DNA from: Branchiostoma floridae
Lineage: Eukaryota > Chordata > Leptocardii > Amphioxiformes > Branchiostomatidae
Reading direction: 5' to 3'
Assembly (NCBI RefSeq): GCF_000003815.2
Contig: NC_049993.1
Coordinates: 6,892,091 to 6,956,090, forward strand
DNA: 64,000 nt
Shown here: one piece after another, positions 1 to 10,134 of the stretch
How positions within the stretch are numbered: the stretch's first letter is position 1
Layout of the letters: the number at the start of each line of letters is the position of its first letter
Translations under genes and position numbers: made by a program
The notes under the pieces: model-generated
The model's database searches: none
What the model saw: the letters and a program-made list of their open reading frames with translations, nothing else
What the model was told of the DNA's origin: nothing

Positions 1-163
1 AAGTCCACACCAGGGCCATCAACGGTACCTGCAACACCAGCCACAGAAACCAAACCAGCAGAGAAGATGACAACACAGACCATTCCACAAGTGCACACCA
101 CTATCCAAGGGGATGTGAACAATGGCACCAACACTACCCTTGGGGACTCCCACAATGACCCAC
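1..163 (+). CDS. Membrane protein, partial exon 1: mucin-like stem
   Basis: The window opens inside an exon read in frame from base 1. It encodes about 54 residues rich in Thr, Pro and Ser (for example PGPSTVPATPATETKPAEK), with NGT and NTT N-glycosylation sequons near the end. This is the composition of an extracellular mucin-like stem. The exon ends at a GTGAGT donor with one base left over, which the next exon completes. The signal peptide and the rest of the ectodomain lie before the window. I do not recognise the family. Confidence 0.75.
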
Positions 164-635
164 GTGAGTATGATACAGGGAAGGACATTTGGGGAAAAAA
201 AGTTATCTGAATGACATACATCCATGGTTTGTGTATAGTTATATAGTGTTCTCCTTTTTCCTTCAATGACCAATTACTGCGGTAGAATAAAGTTTGCATA
301 TAATCTGTAAAAGTTTGAAGCGAAGATTAGCTAAAGCTTTGTACAATAAAATTATACTTGCTAAAGATTAGCTAAAGCCCATCCTTTACAATATTGTTGA
401 TTGTAGCCCAGATATTTAGGATTTTTCAAGGATTTTTCCCCTTATAAAATTTATAAACACGTAAATTGATTATATGTGTGCTTGCATTGTGTACGTTTGT
501 ATAAAATATGTCAAACCTAGGACGTTTCACTATTCTTGGTCAAAGACTCATATGGCAACAAACAGTAGGTTCCAACTAAGGACAAGCCAAAAACAGAAAA
601 TCCTGACCCGGTCCCATTCTCACTCTTTCTCACAG
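164..635 (+). other. Intron of membrane protein gene
   Basis: The intron runs from GTGAGT to CTCACAG. AT-rich, with short local repeats (GCTAAAGATTAGCTAAAGC twice near 330-380). No gene seen. Confidence 0.7.
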
Positions 636-781
636 AATACCATGACAACGAGACGTTGGACCCCGCCCTGGCGTTCTTCATCGCTGTGCTGGTCATCCTT
701 GTGGTCATCGCTCTGGTAGCCACCATCTGGTGGAAACAACGACGTGCAAACTTCCAGGCTATTGGTGGAGATGTACCAATG
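636..781 (+). CDS. Membrane protein exon 2: transmembrane helix
   Basis: The acceptor follows a TTTCTCACAG tract and the donor is ATG|GTAAGA. The two-base start phase fits the preceding exon. The 48 codons give a short acidic juxtamembrane piece (YHDNETLDPA), then a hydrophobic helix of about 21 residues (AFFIAVLVILVVIALVATIWW), then the basic stop-transfer KQRR and the start of the tail (ANFQAIGGDVPM). The topology is type I: stem outside, tail in the cytosol. Other frames across this interval are shadows. Confidence 0.85.
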
Positions 782-1395
782 GTAAGAGTTAGTGCAAGTG
801 GCAGTTAGTGTTACATGTATTTGACTTCATTAAGTAACACAGTTATCTGTCATTGAATACTTTATCATTGGAGGATTGGATGGGAGTAAGGTAAAATAGT
901 ACAGGTGAATTTATGCATTGTAATTTTCTCAAGCTAATATGTTGATACTCAAAATGCATGTCATGGAATTGATATATGATAGTTAAACTGTTTTAAGCCT
1001 GTATTCAGGTTGCTTACTGTGCTAAAAAGTTAATAGATAATCCAACTAAATAGTACAATTTTGACATTAATGTAAACATGTAATTAGAAATGTTTTATAC
1101 AATGTATTACTGCTTTAAGTCTGCCATGTGCCTGTAATGCTGCAAGGAGCAGGTAGGTGGAGCTGGTGACCTGTCTTCTGTAGTTTGGTGATCTTTTACA
1201 TGCATTCCTCAAGGATAATACTGTAGTCCTACATTCTTGCAAGCAGGCACATCCTAGATTGCATTTATTTGCACTTCTTCCTCTTTGTCCTACCTGTGGT
1301 GAAGGCACCCCTTTCCCTTCTCTTCTCTTGAACATAATAGTACCTGCGATAATAGTGACATCCCTTCTCTGTCTTTTCCTGTTGCTTCACCACAG

Positions 1396-1458
1396 AGCTG
1401 GTTCTCAAGGTCTGGAAAGAAGGGGTTTGAGCGACTAGAAGATACCGAGCCTATGTTG
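1396..1458 (+). CDS. Membrane protein exon 3: cytosolic tail
   Basis: This is a 63-base, phase-0 exon between CACAG and TTG|GTGAGA. It encodes 21 residues, first basic (SWFSRSGKKGFERL) then acidic (EDTEPML). Its phase continues exactly from the membrane exon, which supports one gene. No enzymatic motif is visible. Confidence 0.8.
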
Positions 1459-1539
1459 GTGAGACATTCTATGTGTAAACTACCACTAACCACTGTTCAC
1501 TTGTTTGTCATAACGAAGGAATTTCATTTTTTTTTACAG

Positions 1540-1575
1540 AATGCCATGCAATTGCCCAATCCATTCAAAAAGAAG
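1540..1575 (+). CDS. Membrane protein exon 4: 36-base microexon with NPF motif
   Basis: A 36-base phase-0 exon follows a long T tract ending TTTTTACAG and stops at AAG|GTATAG. It encodes NAMQLPNPFKKK. The tripeptide NPF in a cytosolic tail is the known ligand of EH domains (Eps15 and EHD families), so an endocytic sorting role is a reasonable inference. Skipping this exon would keep the frame and remove the motif. Confidence 0.75.
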
Positions 1576-2123
1576 GTATAGCATATCTGTCTACTAATGA
1601 AATGCATGCTGTAGGTTTAGGGAGTGGTTTTTGGATGTTGTCTGTCATAACTCTAGATGTCACACAGGGTTTTGTAAAATCACTTGTTGCGTAAGAAAGC
1701 AAGATTATCATACTATATCCTTGAGATACAAGTGTACATTACTTTAATACAGAGATGTTCATCTGAGTGCATAACTCACACAGAATGCCTTTCTTATGTT
1801 TTTTTTTTTAGTTTCAAAATACATACTAACATTAACCTGTGTCCATGGAACAACTAAATTATGTTGTTACTAACATACACGTGAAGCTTAAATTGTAAGC
1901 TTTACAGTAAAGTACATACCAGCTTTTACCAGTTGGTCAGTTGTGAAGATCTGGATACAGCAAAACCCTATGTTGACATCATTTAGACTTATTTGTCCTA
2001 CAAGTTTTAGAATTCTGTTGCGCAGTAGTTGGAAAGACCCTTTTTGGCTTAAGAAAAAAAATCTTAAGCTTGAATAAGCAGCTTGGCAAGGTCATCTAAC
2101 ACCCTCAATACTGTGTTTTTCAG

Positions 2124-2165
2124 GACGACTTGGAAGAATCTCACCTCATCGCAAATGCTCGTTGA
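2124..2165 (+). CDS. Membrane protein last coding exon and stop
   Basis: The acceptor is GTTTTTCAG and phase 0 continues. The exon encodes DDLEESHLIANAR followed by TGA at 2163-2165. EESHLI fits the acidic dileucine sorting pattern [DE]xxxL[LI]. Together with the NPF in the preceding exon, this suggests a tail built for clathrin-mediated traffic. The visible part of the protein is about 149 residues. Family unknown. Confidence 0.8.
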   Translation, partial: DDLEESHLIANAR

Positions 2166-4342
2166 AGACAACCACATGTACCAGTTTACCGCAGAAAGAT
2201 TCCAAGCAAGTTGTGCCTTAGATGTTAAGATCTGTAGAAGCATGGACATGGTCATTCCAATATAATGCAATTGTAGTTATGCAGCAGCTTTGGAGCTTAT
2301 GTAACAGGGAAAGAAAGTTTAAGCTTTCATGACATCTGGTGTATTTTACCAGTTATACTTACAGTTGTAATATATTTTTGAAATTGGGGAGGACATGCTA
2401 CATATTTGGTTGTGCATATTTTGTTCACAATGACTGGATGTTACTAATCAGCTACATGTAGTTGCAGAATAGAAAATATTTTAGTTTTTTCCATCAACTC
2501 ATTAGTTAAAGCCTGTTTTTGTTGGCTAAGGGATATTCCAGAAAAGGAGAACTTTGACAAACAATATTTTTGCCAGCTCTATACAGTGAAAATTACTGTG
2601 CTTCCCAGCATATTAGCTAATGTTTTCTGCAGTGTTACATTCCACAGGGAAATTGCTGAAGAATTTGTACAGAATCTTATAAAACATACATCTGAAATTA
2701 ACTTTTAGACCTATCTTGCAATAATCTTTTCACAATAAATAGGAATTTTAACAAAGTTGAAGTGGAGATTTCAGAAGGGGGCCAAAAAGCTTAAAAATGA
2801 AACTGATGTATATTTTCATCTGGGCAATAGATTATATTTATTCTATGTCATCCTTTAAAGCTGCAGTATGCATACAAGTCTGTTTAATGAAAAGATTTGT
2901 CTGGTTTTTAAGCAGGTGTTTATCAGTATTTTGCAATACAAGGAAAGTGTATTAAGTTGTGTGTGTTGTTGTGGAAAGCCCTGTTTAGATTGAGAGCTTG
3001 TCAACACTTGGAATGTGTAATCTCCACTTTCTTCCAGGGTGTTACAAAGTGGACTCGGACCCCCGTGCCTTGATCATGACATGTAAAAGAATTGGGTTTC
3101 TCCAGAAATACTTCATTAAACTTGTGCAAAATGAAGTGGTTTGAAAGGTAGAAGTCAGCAGTACAGAAGAGCACCTGTGTTGATGTTCTGTACCTGTAGT
3201 GCGCTGTTGTGGCAGGTTTCGTTGAGTCACTCCTATCTCAGGCTGTACCATCTCCTGTCCTGTGCCATCTGCTTGTGTATGGTTTTGTGCTTTATGTTGG
3301 CAATATATAAATCAAAATTGCCGTTTACAGACATGTGATGTGAAGTGCGCAATTCATAATGTATGTGCTTGGGTTTGATAAATTATAATTTGTCAACTGT
3401 GTGCCAGCAAGGTACAAGGAATCATGCAGCATACATCACTTTCAAACAATTCCAGTGACCAAACAGCTAGTTGTATAAATTGTGTACATGATGCTCAAGT
3501 TTTGAACTATTACTAAACTTATTTGTTCTAAAACTTATCTTTTGATCAAGACTTATAATTGTAATGTAAATCAACAGTTGTGTGTTACATATCTTAACAT
3601 ACTGTAAGTGCTCATGCTGCTAGAAGCTTTCCTTTACCATTCCTTGGTGTAAATTGATTATTGTTCTTTAGGAAAATCTAACCTCAACTGTCTGTAAACA
3701 TATCGAGTACTATTTGAACTTAATTGATATCATTTAATGATACAGCTTTCTGTAGATACATCTCTATTTTACCTCTAACTGAAAAATAGCAAATTTCATG
3801 TACTTTGATAGCACAACCAAGCTGTTCAAATTCTGGTATGAATATGTATGCTTCTTTCCATGTAGGATATTCATAGGGGTCTATATTTGAAACCAGAGTA
3901 TTTTAGGAAATTAAAACAGGTGGAAGACTCAGTCTTTTACAGCCTCTTCTTTGAATAGTCTTCATGATCAGTCCCTTACATATTCCAGTCAGGTTTTAAA
4001 AAAGTTGTAGAAATCATAAAATAGGATGTGTAATAGGTAGGGGGACAGAATGGTTTCGTCTAAACATTTAAACTCAAGGCAAGCTACCTCCCCTTCCAAA
4101 TTCTACACCCCATTTTGACTAATTTCAACAACTTTTGGACAAGTATGGTAGACTGTAATTGACCACATTGCTTTAAAATGCAGGTTGAGGATAATACCAA
4201 GAGGGATAAAGTGAGTGAAAAAACAACACATCAGTTCACACACAGTATTCAAAGGTCTGGCTGATACTTTAATTGAGCATTTGCCTCTAGAGGATTCTTT
4301 TACAATATACGACAATACAAATAAAGTAATACTTTAATAACT
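2166..4342 (+). other. Membrane protein 3' UTR with two possible polyA signals
   Basis: The sequence after the stop is AT-rich and noncoding. An AATAAA lies at 2734-2739 and another at 4320-4325, so a short (about 0.6 kb) and a long (about 2.2 kb) UTR are both possible. I cannot tell which is used. No other gene is visible here; the short open frames on both strands have no splice or composition support. Confidence 0.5.
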
Positions 4343-5839
4343 TTAACTAAAATAGTGACAACATCTACCATTCAAATGTTGGTTGTGTAGGTTAAGAGCA
4401 TGATTGTTCCACTCCAAGGGGCCTGTACAAAAGATCAGGGCACCGTACAAGCACAGGTCTTGCCTAAACGCAAGAGTTGACTGAGGTAAAGAGTCTGGAA
4501 ATGTTGCCACTTCCCCTTAACCACTACATCGAGGTACTGGACTAATGCATTCTACATGGCAGCGAAGAGAGAGTTTTATAGGTTTTTTTGTTTTACTTTT
4601 TACAGGAGTGGAACTCACAGAGACACACGGCAGAAATGTGTTTCTCAAAAGTCAAGCCACTGTTCGGTGCACTCAGCACCCAGGGAAAGGAATTCACAGA
4701 ATTCTACCAAAGTGTGAGGTGATCAATGTACATAAAAAATCAACTGCCTACAGCAACAGATGGAATCATATATAACAGCAATGTCCCCTTCCCAAATGCC
4801 TCGGAATAAAATGCACATCTTTTTTACATTGCAACATGGAATAGTTTGGGCAATAAATGCAGAGAAAACGTCGACAGCACAAACAACTGAATGCCAGCAA
4901 TTCAGGCATCTACTCGGGTCTCCAGGACAGCACAACTTTGCACATACAGATACTTTGTCACTAGCTAAAATGAGGATACAATAACATGGCAACGGGGCAG
5001 GCTCTAAAAACTGGACCCCCAGCTGCATAGGGACAGCACAGGGACCAGCCATACTACCTATACATCTGCACGTGACAATAAAAACCTAGCTATCTTGGTG
5101 ATTCCTATGACACACACTCACAACCATAGGAACTCGTAAGGTTCTTGGGTCAATAAAATACAGTACAGGGTTTCTCCCCTACCTAACATCTAATACAAAA
5201 TCTGCAATAATACAAAAGGGATACAAAATAAAGGGGATAAAGAGAAAAGAAAGCAATGAGGAGGAATCAAGTTTACAACAGAACATTTTGGTTCCTATTC
5301 TCAATGTTGGCAGCTTCATGGTCACCAGAAATGCAGAACAGAACTCCAAACTTGAGATATTAAAAACAGTACAAAATCATTCTCGTCTCTCATTCTGCCA
5401 TAACTTACAACTTTATAAAATCATGGGTTGACCAAGTGGAAAATTCTGAGCTCATTCAGCCGAGAATTCTCATCTAAAACTTTCCTTATCCAGTCACTGC
5501 TTTTCCCACTGCTAGATAAAAACAGACCTTGTTAGGATTTCCGTTAAAAACTGCAGGTTTGTGTTTTTAAAAAGGCCCATTTTCTGCTGGGAGGAACACT
5601 GAAAATAAATCCATTTCACAAAAATAATTTATGAGAGGTAATAAATATACACACAACACGCCACAAGGCGGGCATACACATCCAGGCTGATACGGTGGAC
5701 AAACACGGAGGTTTTTTTTCAAGCCTACTTACAGCACTCCGCCTGAGCTATGAACAACAATGAGGTGGGATAATTTATACATCAAGTATCTTGACTCTGT
5801 CCATAGGTACCCTTTGTCCACTGGCCTTGGTTCCTTGGC
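4312..5839 (-). other. 3' UTR of the minus-strand gene (SSBP terminal exon)
   Basis: Noncoding sequence follows the TAA of the last minus-strand coding exon. The first plausible minus polyadenylation signal is ATTAAA at 4338-4333, about 1.5 kb downstream. A good minus donor, GCT|GTAAGTAGG, sits at about 5730-5725, so part of this UTR could be spliced. Several plus-strand AATAAA strings here are chance matches in A-rich sequence. Confidence 0.45.
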
Positions 5840-5959
5840 TTATTGCATGAAGTACTCAGGATGCCCAGGCCCCCCAGGTGACGCCTCCTTCTCAAATCGT
5901 TTGGCCTCCTCCTGCATGCTTTCTTTTATCTTAAGTATCGCTGCTGATTCGTTCTGATC
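5840..5959 (-). CDS. Terminal minus-strand coding exon, probable new SSBP C-terminus
   Basis: The acceptor TGTTTCCCTGCAG leads into a phase-0 open frame of 39 codons ending TAA. It starts DQNESAAILKIKESMQEE and ends EASPGGPGHPEYFMQ. The first two thirds is charged and probably helical, unlike the rest of SSBP. Phase 0 fits the preceding SSBP exon at 8545-8646, and no other minus-strand gene lies between, so the simplest model is that it ends SSBP. I do not recognise it as a known SSBP terminus. It could belong to another transcript, or a conventional last exon may have been missed. Confidence 0.5.
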   Translation of the reverse strand, partial: DQNESAAILKIKESMQEEAKRFEKEASPGGPGHPEYFMQ

Positions 5960-8544
5960 CTGCAGGGAAACAGAAAACAGACAGGGGGACTCAGTGCACA
6001 GGCCTCGCACTGTCACGGGAGAGAGAGAGATAAGTGGTGCCTGGCAAGAAAGGGATTTCTGCACTTGTTGGCTGGGGTGCGTGTATTTCTTGAAGCAGAG
6101 CTTTCTTGATTTTACGGCATCACTTTAAATTTGTGGGCACCAGTTTGATATCACATTAAAGTAATCTCAAATTTGCACTGCAGCAAATTACATCATTTAC
6201 AACTAGATATAAATCACAATTTGCTGGAAATAGAGCCGCATTCGGTGTTGCATACATCTTTTTGACAACGTACATGGCACCAAGATTCAGTATAGAGCAA
6301 TGCCAAACATACAATAGTAGCTTAATTACATTTTCTCAATATCAAACACACTATGATTGGATTTCCATTATTCTCATCAATGCACAGTCTAGCCCTCAAA
6401 AAGCACCAAATCACATCAAATATGAAATCAGGTAAAGGAAATAGAGTTAAATGAGATCAAAGGAGAAAGAAACGGGTTTCCAATTTGTTGTCTTACAGTT
6501 ACAGCTCAGTTAAGTAATTCCTTATTCAACCACAGCCATATGCAGACCCCTTAATCGCACAGAGACCAACAAATCAAGAATTAAGGGAAAGAGAGCTAAG
6601 TAAGTCTTGAGGCTACAAATAATAAAGCAAATACACCTGCACTGCACTGCATGCTTCTTTCTATGCCCAGTGCATCATGCGCATGCAAACTCTGCTCATT
6701 ACCATAGATTAGCAGTTGGGCCAGAGTTAGATTTGCCACAGTTATTATCACTAGTAGGATCACAAAATCTGATCTTGACCTGTCAATCAACTTTATTTCC
6801 TTCGTCATCGCTGTAATTGGGACACCTACCTCTACAGAAAAACAGGAAAACAAAAACATGTCTCTAAACAACACAAAACATTCAGCTAACTACACAAGAG
6901 GCATCACTGCATGAGTAGGCATACAAATCCACCATCTCCACAGTCTCAAGACACAAGTATGAAGCCATGCATGTGCAAGGAAAAATACAATTAATACCAA
7001 AGTGCAAAGAGTGCAAAGATTGAAGGAACGAGCAATGCCGGTAAGAAACTCCTAATTAGTATCACTTTCATGATTCATGTACTGTCCACTTGGGGTAGCA
7101 TGCCAGCAGTCCGGCCTGGGCAAGAGCATGCTCACGGCTGTTTTCCTACACATGCACTAGTGGAGCCGATCTGCAGCCAGGCACTACAGTTTTCGCTATG
7201 AAAGGGTGTGCACCAGAAAATAATGGCAATGGATGGTCTGAAATTTCTCATGGAAATGGCATGGGGATCTCATTTGCATCAACATGTGTGGAGAACATTA
7301 TGAAGAGGAAGTGTTCCTCGTTGTTAGCAGAGATGACAGATATGGGTGTGTGTTCTGGCATTTGGTCCAATGTTTCGGGGAACTGTTCTTTAACTTAAAA
7401 TCTGTTCCGCAAAACAGGGGTGGGAACAGATATTCTAAACACAAAGAGAAGGCAAGGAGACAAAATACATTAAAAACTGAACATAGCAAAAGACCCGAGA
7501 AACTGTTCGCCAGTATTCCAGACCTTTTACAATGCATATATAGCCTTCACCTAGAAAGTGTCAGCTGTATATAGTTGGTTCTTTATACTGTCAACTTTGT
7601 CACTGTAAAACTTGTGGCTTTGAATCAAATGCCAGAACCATCATGACAAAGGGAAGATCAGTTATCATTTTGAGAGGGAAACATGAGAGTGGGGAGACAA
7701 GCAGTAGTGGGGATAAGGTAGCGGTGGCAAAAGCTACAAGGTAGTAATCTACTCTACTAGTGGGGGTGGGAGTGGAGTGCAGCTGTAAGAAAGAAAGTAC
7801 AGAAGTGTAAGCAGTTATAGAGGTAAAGGTCTTACTCCAAAAGCATTGACACATGAATGCAAACGACATCCTCATTTCTTTGATTTGAACATGAACTGGA
7901 CTCCGGGTGCAAATATTGTGGACAGTGGATGAATACCAGGAGGCATGAGCAAGGAAGGGTCCATGTAGCATCCAATGGTGATACGGCTCTGGCCAAATGT
8001 CCTTCCTTTCTTTCTTTTGGAATAACTTCTTCTCACAACAGCTTGGAAGAGAAAAGAAGGACAGAAGTTGTAGAAAGTAAAATATTCCTTGACAACCTAT
8101 GAGTGACAGTAAACCACCAAAGAAAGTACCGTTCCCTCTGACGAAAATATAAAACTGCTTTCATGGCTTTGGTTTAGCCTAAATTGCTGAGTGTAATGTT
8201 ATCTCTTACATAAAACATATTGCTTATTTCACATACCTTAGCATTCAACTACTCTGAGCTAATGCCTTGCTTTGTGAAAAGGAAATCATAGTAAGAAAAA
8301 GGATAACAGTGTTTGATACACCAGATGAGTTGGCAGATGGCAGATTCTTACTGTCCTGTCTTTAAGAAATTTGCTTAAATGGTCAGGCCACTTTAACATA
8401 AGTTATGAGCTACAGAGGCTGTGTTTATTTCTGAACTGGCGGGCTATTCAGACCGCTTCCCTGCTCACGGCTACCGTAGGTCGAAGTTCAAGGTCAGGAT
8501 GAAAAAGTGCAGAAAACTAGTTAGTCCCTGTGCCAGTGACTTAC
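5960..8544 (-). other. Last SSBP intron, no confident gene
   Basis: The sequence is noncoding between the last two coding exons. One exon-like minus segment (about 6730-6838) has a strong pyrimidine tract ending CTGTAG and a hydrophobic frame, but no matching phase. Otherwise nothing is recognised. Confidence 0.5.
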
Positions 8545-8646
8545 ACTGACGTTGTCCTGGAAGGGAGGGAGTCCGAACGTTCCCCCGGGTCCCATCTCGC
8601 CCGCTTCCCTTGGCGTGCCCGGGCCCGCGGGGTTGTTAGGGGAACT
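8545..8646 (-). CDS. SSBP: SSBP exon: [18 protein letters not shown] segment
   Basis: The acceptor is GTCCTTCCAG. The exon encodes SSPNNPAGPGTPREAGEMG, then PGGTFGLPPFQDNVS, ending at AGT|GTAAGT; an internal AAC|GTCAGT six bases earlier is an alternative donor. It matches vertebrate [24 protein letters not shown]. In vertebrates the next and last piece is YSPSMTMSV; no such sequence was found downstream. The exon is locally GC-rich. Confidence 0.93.
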
Positions 8647-8717
8647 CTGGAAGGACAAGAAGGATCACAGCAAAACTTTACACAGAAATATCACTCTCTT
8701 TCACTAATGGTGCATAA

Positions 8718-8960
8718 TATCAAAAAGCAAAAGAGTACGTGGAGAAGGACAACCTCAAGCCAACCGTCCACACTTACGCTACATCTTCAGAAAAGAAAAT
8801 GGAGCCGCATGTTCCTCGTATAGGAACTGTTGTGTACTGGTTTGAATAAAGTTCCTATAAGGGGAACAAGCAGATCCAGCGTCTTTTCTGAAGATGTGGC
8901 AAAAGTGTGAATGGTTGGCTTGAGGTTGTTCTTCCCCTCATACTCTATCAAAAAGCAAAA
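8718..8960. mobile_element. 213-bp foldback element with 15-bp flanking duplication
   Basis: Arms of 64 bases (8733-8796 and 8882-8945) are inverted copies with about ten differences. An inner pair near TTCCTCGTATAGGAACT continues the palindrome toward a short loop. The 15-mer TATCAAAAAGCAAAA occurs directly before (8718-8732) and after (8946-8960), as expected for a target duplication. There is no coding capacity. It lies in the SSBP intron between 9050 and 8646. Confidence 0.85.
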
Positions 8961-9049
8961 GAGTCAGATTTAGGAGTGCACATTGCAATTTGACTTCTGA
9001 CGGTTACAAATGCAAAAGCAAAAACAAAAATCTGGGTGAAAGCACAAAC

Positions 9050-9078
9050 CTTTGGAATATGATCCATATCACCAGATC
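9050..9078 (-). CDS. SSBP: SSBP 29-base microexon: SGDMDHIPK
   Basis: The acceptor is TCTCCCTTTAG; two bases complete Gly, then SGDMDHIPK follows, ending at a weak donor AAG|GTTTGT. It corresponds to vertebrate LGSGDMDSISK. Phase agreement on both sides makes it credible despite its size. Confidence 0.88.
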
Positions 9079-9495
9079 CTAAAGGGAGAAAACCAAGTTT
9101 TTAGAGTGCGGAAAAAAACAGTTGGATGTTCAAAAGGTATTTGGAAATTTGGAACAGAATGGAAGTGTGACGAAGAGAAGAAGAAGGCTAGGCACTACAC
9201 ACTAACTAGATACCAGTAGTACATAAAGCTCAGAAGCTAAAAGGTTAAGGAAAGGACCTTTGTCCACCCCTATTAAGTGGCATTATGTGGTTAAACCTGT
9301 TGCCTAATGGTGAGACAGTATAGCAAGCTGGACCAGACTACTGTGATTGGAGGGGGTTAGCAGCACAGACAATACATCCAGCGATCGCAGACAGGAAGGC
9401 TCTACGACAGGTAAGTGGAGGAACAGAGAAGCACTTGGGTTAAGGCCTTGCTTCAGAGCACTCACCGTTGATAGGAGGAGAACGGATCGACTCAC

Positions 9496-9568
9496 CGTTC
9501 ATGACTGGAGAAAGGACTTGGTCACCCATGTTCATGGGGCCGTCAGGGCCAGCACCCATGGGAAACTG
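9496..9568 (-). CDS. SSBP: SSBP exon: FPMGxGxDGPMxxMG segment
   Basis: A 73-base exon follows CCTGTCCGTACAG and encodes QFPMGAGPDGPMNMGDQV then LSPVMN plus one base, ending at AACG|GTGAGT. It aligns with vertebrate [23 protein letters not shown]. The acceptor is again a tandem (CAGCAG), so one Gln may be variable. A roughly 100-base tandem duplication abuts the acceptor on the intron side. Confidence 0.93.
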
Positions 9569-9581
9569 CTGTACGGACAGG

Positions 9582-9779
9582 AGGAAAACTTCAGTGAGAT
9601 ACCAGGTAAACAATTGTGATTACAAGGGGGTAACGTTGGTGTGATACCCATTGCAAACTGATGTAATGGCAAGAGGAAAACTTCAGTGAGATAACAATCA
9701 TAGTTCATATGGTAAACAATTGTGAGGCCAAGGGGAAAACGTTAGTGTGATACCCATTGCAAACTGAGTTATGGCAAGA
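9582..9779. repeat. Two-copy tandem duplication of about 100 bp
   Basis: Copies at about 9582-9672 and 9673-9779 share AGGAAAACTTCAGTGAGATA, GGTAAACAATTGTGA and GTGTGATACCCATTGCAAAC in order. The duplication lies immediately upstream of an SSBP exon acceptor in the direction of transcription. Confidence 0.85.
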
Positions 9780-10069
9780 AGCACAATTCAGTGTTACATC
9801 ACGACCAACTTCATATAATTCATCATGCTTTTTCAAATATCCACGATATCCAAGAAAAAAAGAAGTCTTTTTCAACACCCCATTTTCATTCAAAACGCTC
9901 AAAGTCAAAGGGATAACTTGGCATCACCTCAGATATCTAACTATAGATTGGAAGGATGTGACATTATGACTATGTCAAGGGCTTTTGGCTGAAACTCTTT
10001 CCTCCTTTTTGAGTTATCCTGCTGTACAAGAAAGAAACAAACCAAGAGAGTAATCTCAGTCAGACTTAC

Positions 10070-10134
10070 CGTAGGCATGCTGCCACCAGGAACGTTCTTC
10101 ATCATTGCGTAGACGTTGTCTCCTGAATTTGAGT
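10070..10134 (-). CDS. SSBP: SSBP exon: SNSGDNVYAMMKNVPGG segment
   Basis: The two-base start phase completes Asp. The exon then encodes SNSGDNVYAMMKNVPGGSM and PT before ACG|GTAAGT. It matches vertebrate STNSGDNMYTLMNAVPPG. The acceptor is TTACTGCAG. Confidence 0.95.

Larger units (their letters stand above)
782..2123 (+). other. Introns between membrane protein exons 2-5
   Basis: Three introns (782-1395, 1459-1539, 1576-2123) surround the small tail exons. They are AT-rich, without repeats or RNA genes that I can identify. Confidence 0.6.

Noticed and set aside
8530-8823. 97-codon plus-strand frame
   Set aside because: It is the antisense shadow of the GC-rich SSBP exon and runs into the foldback element.
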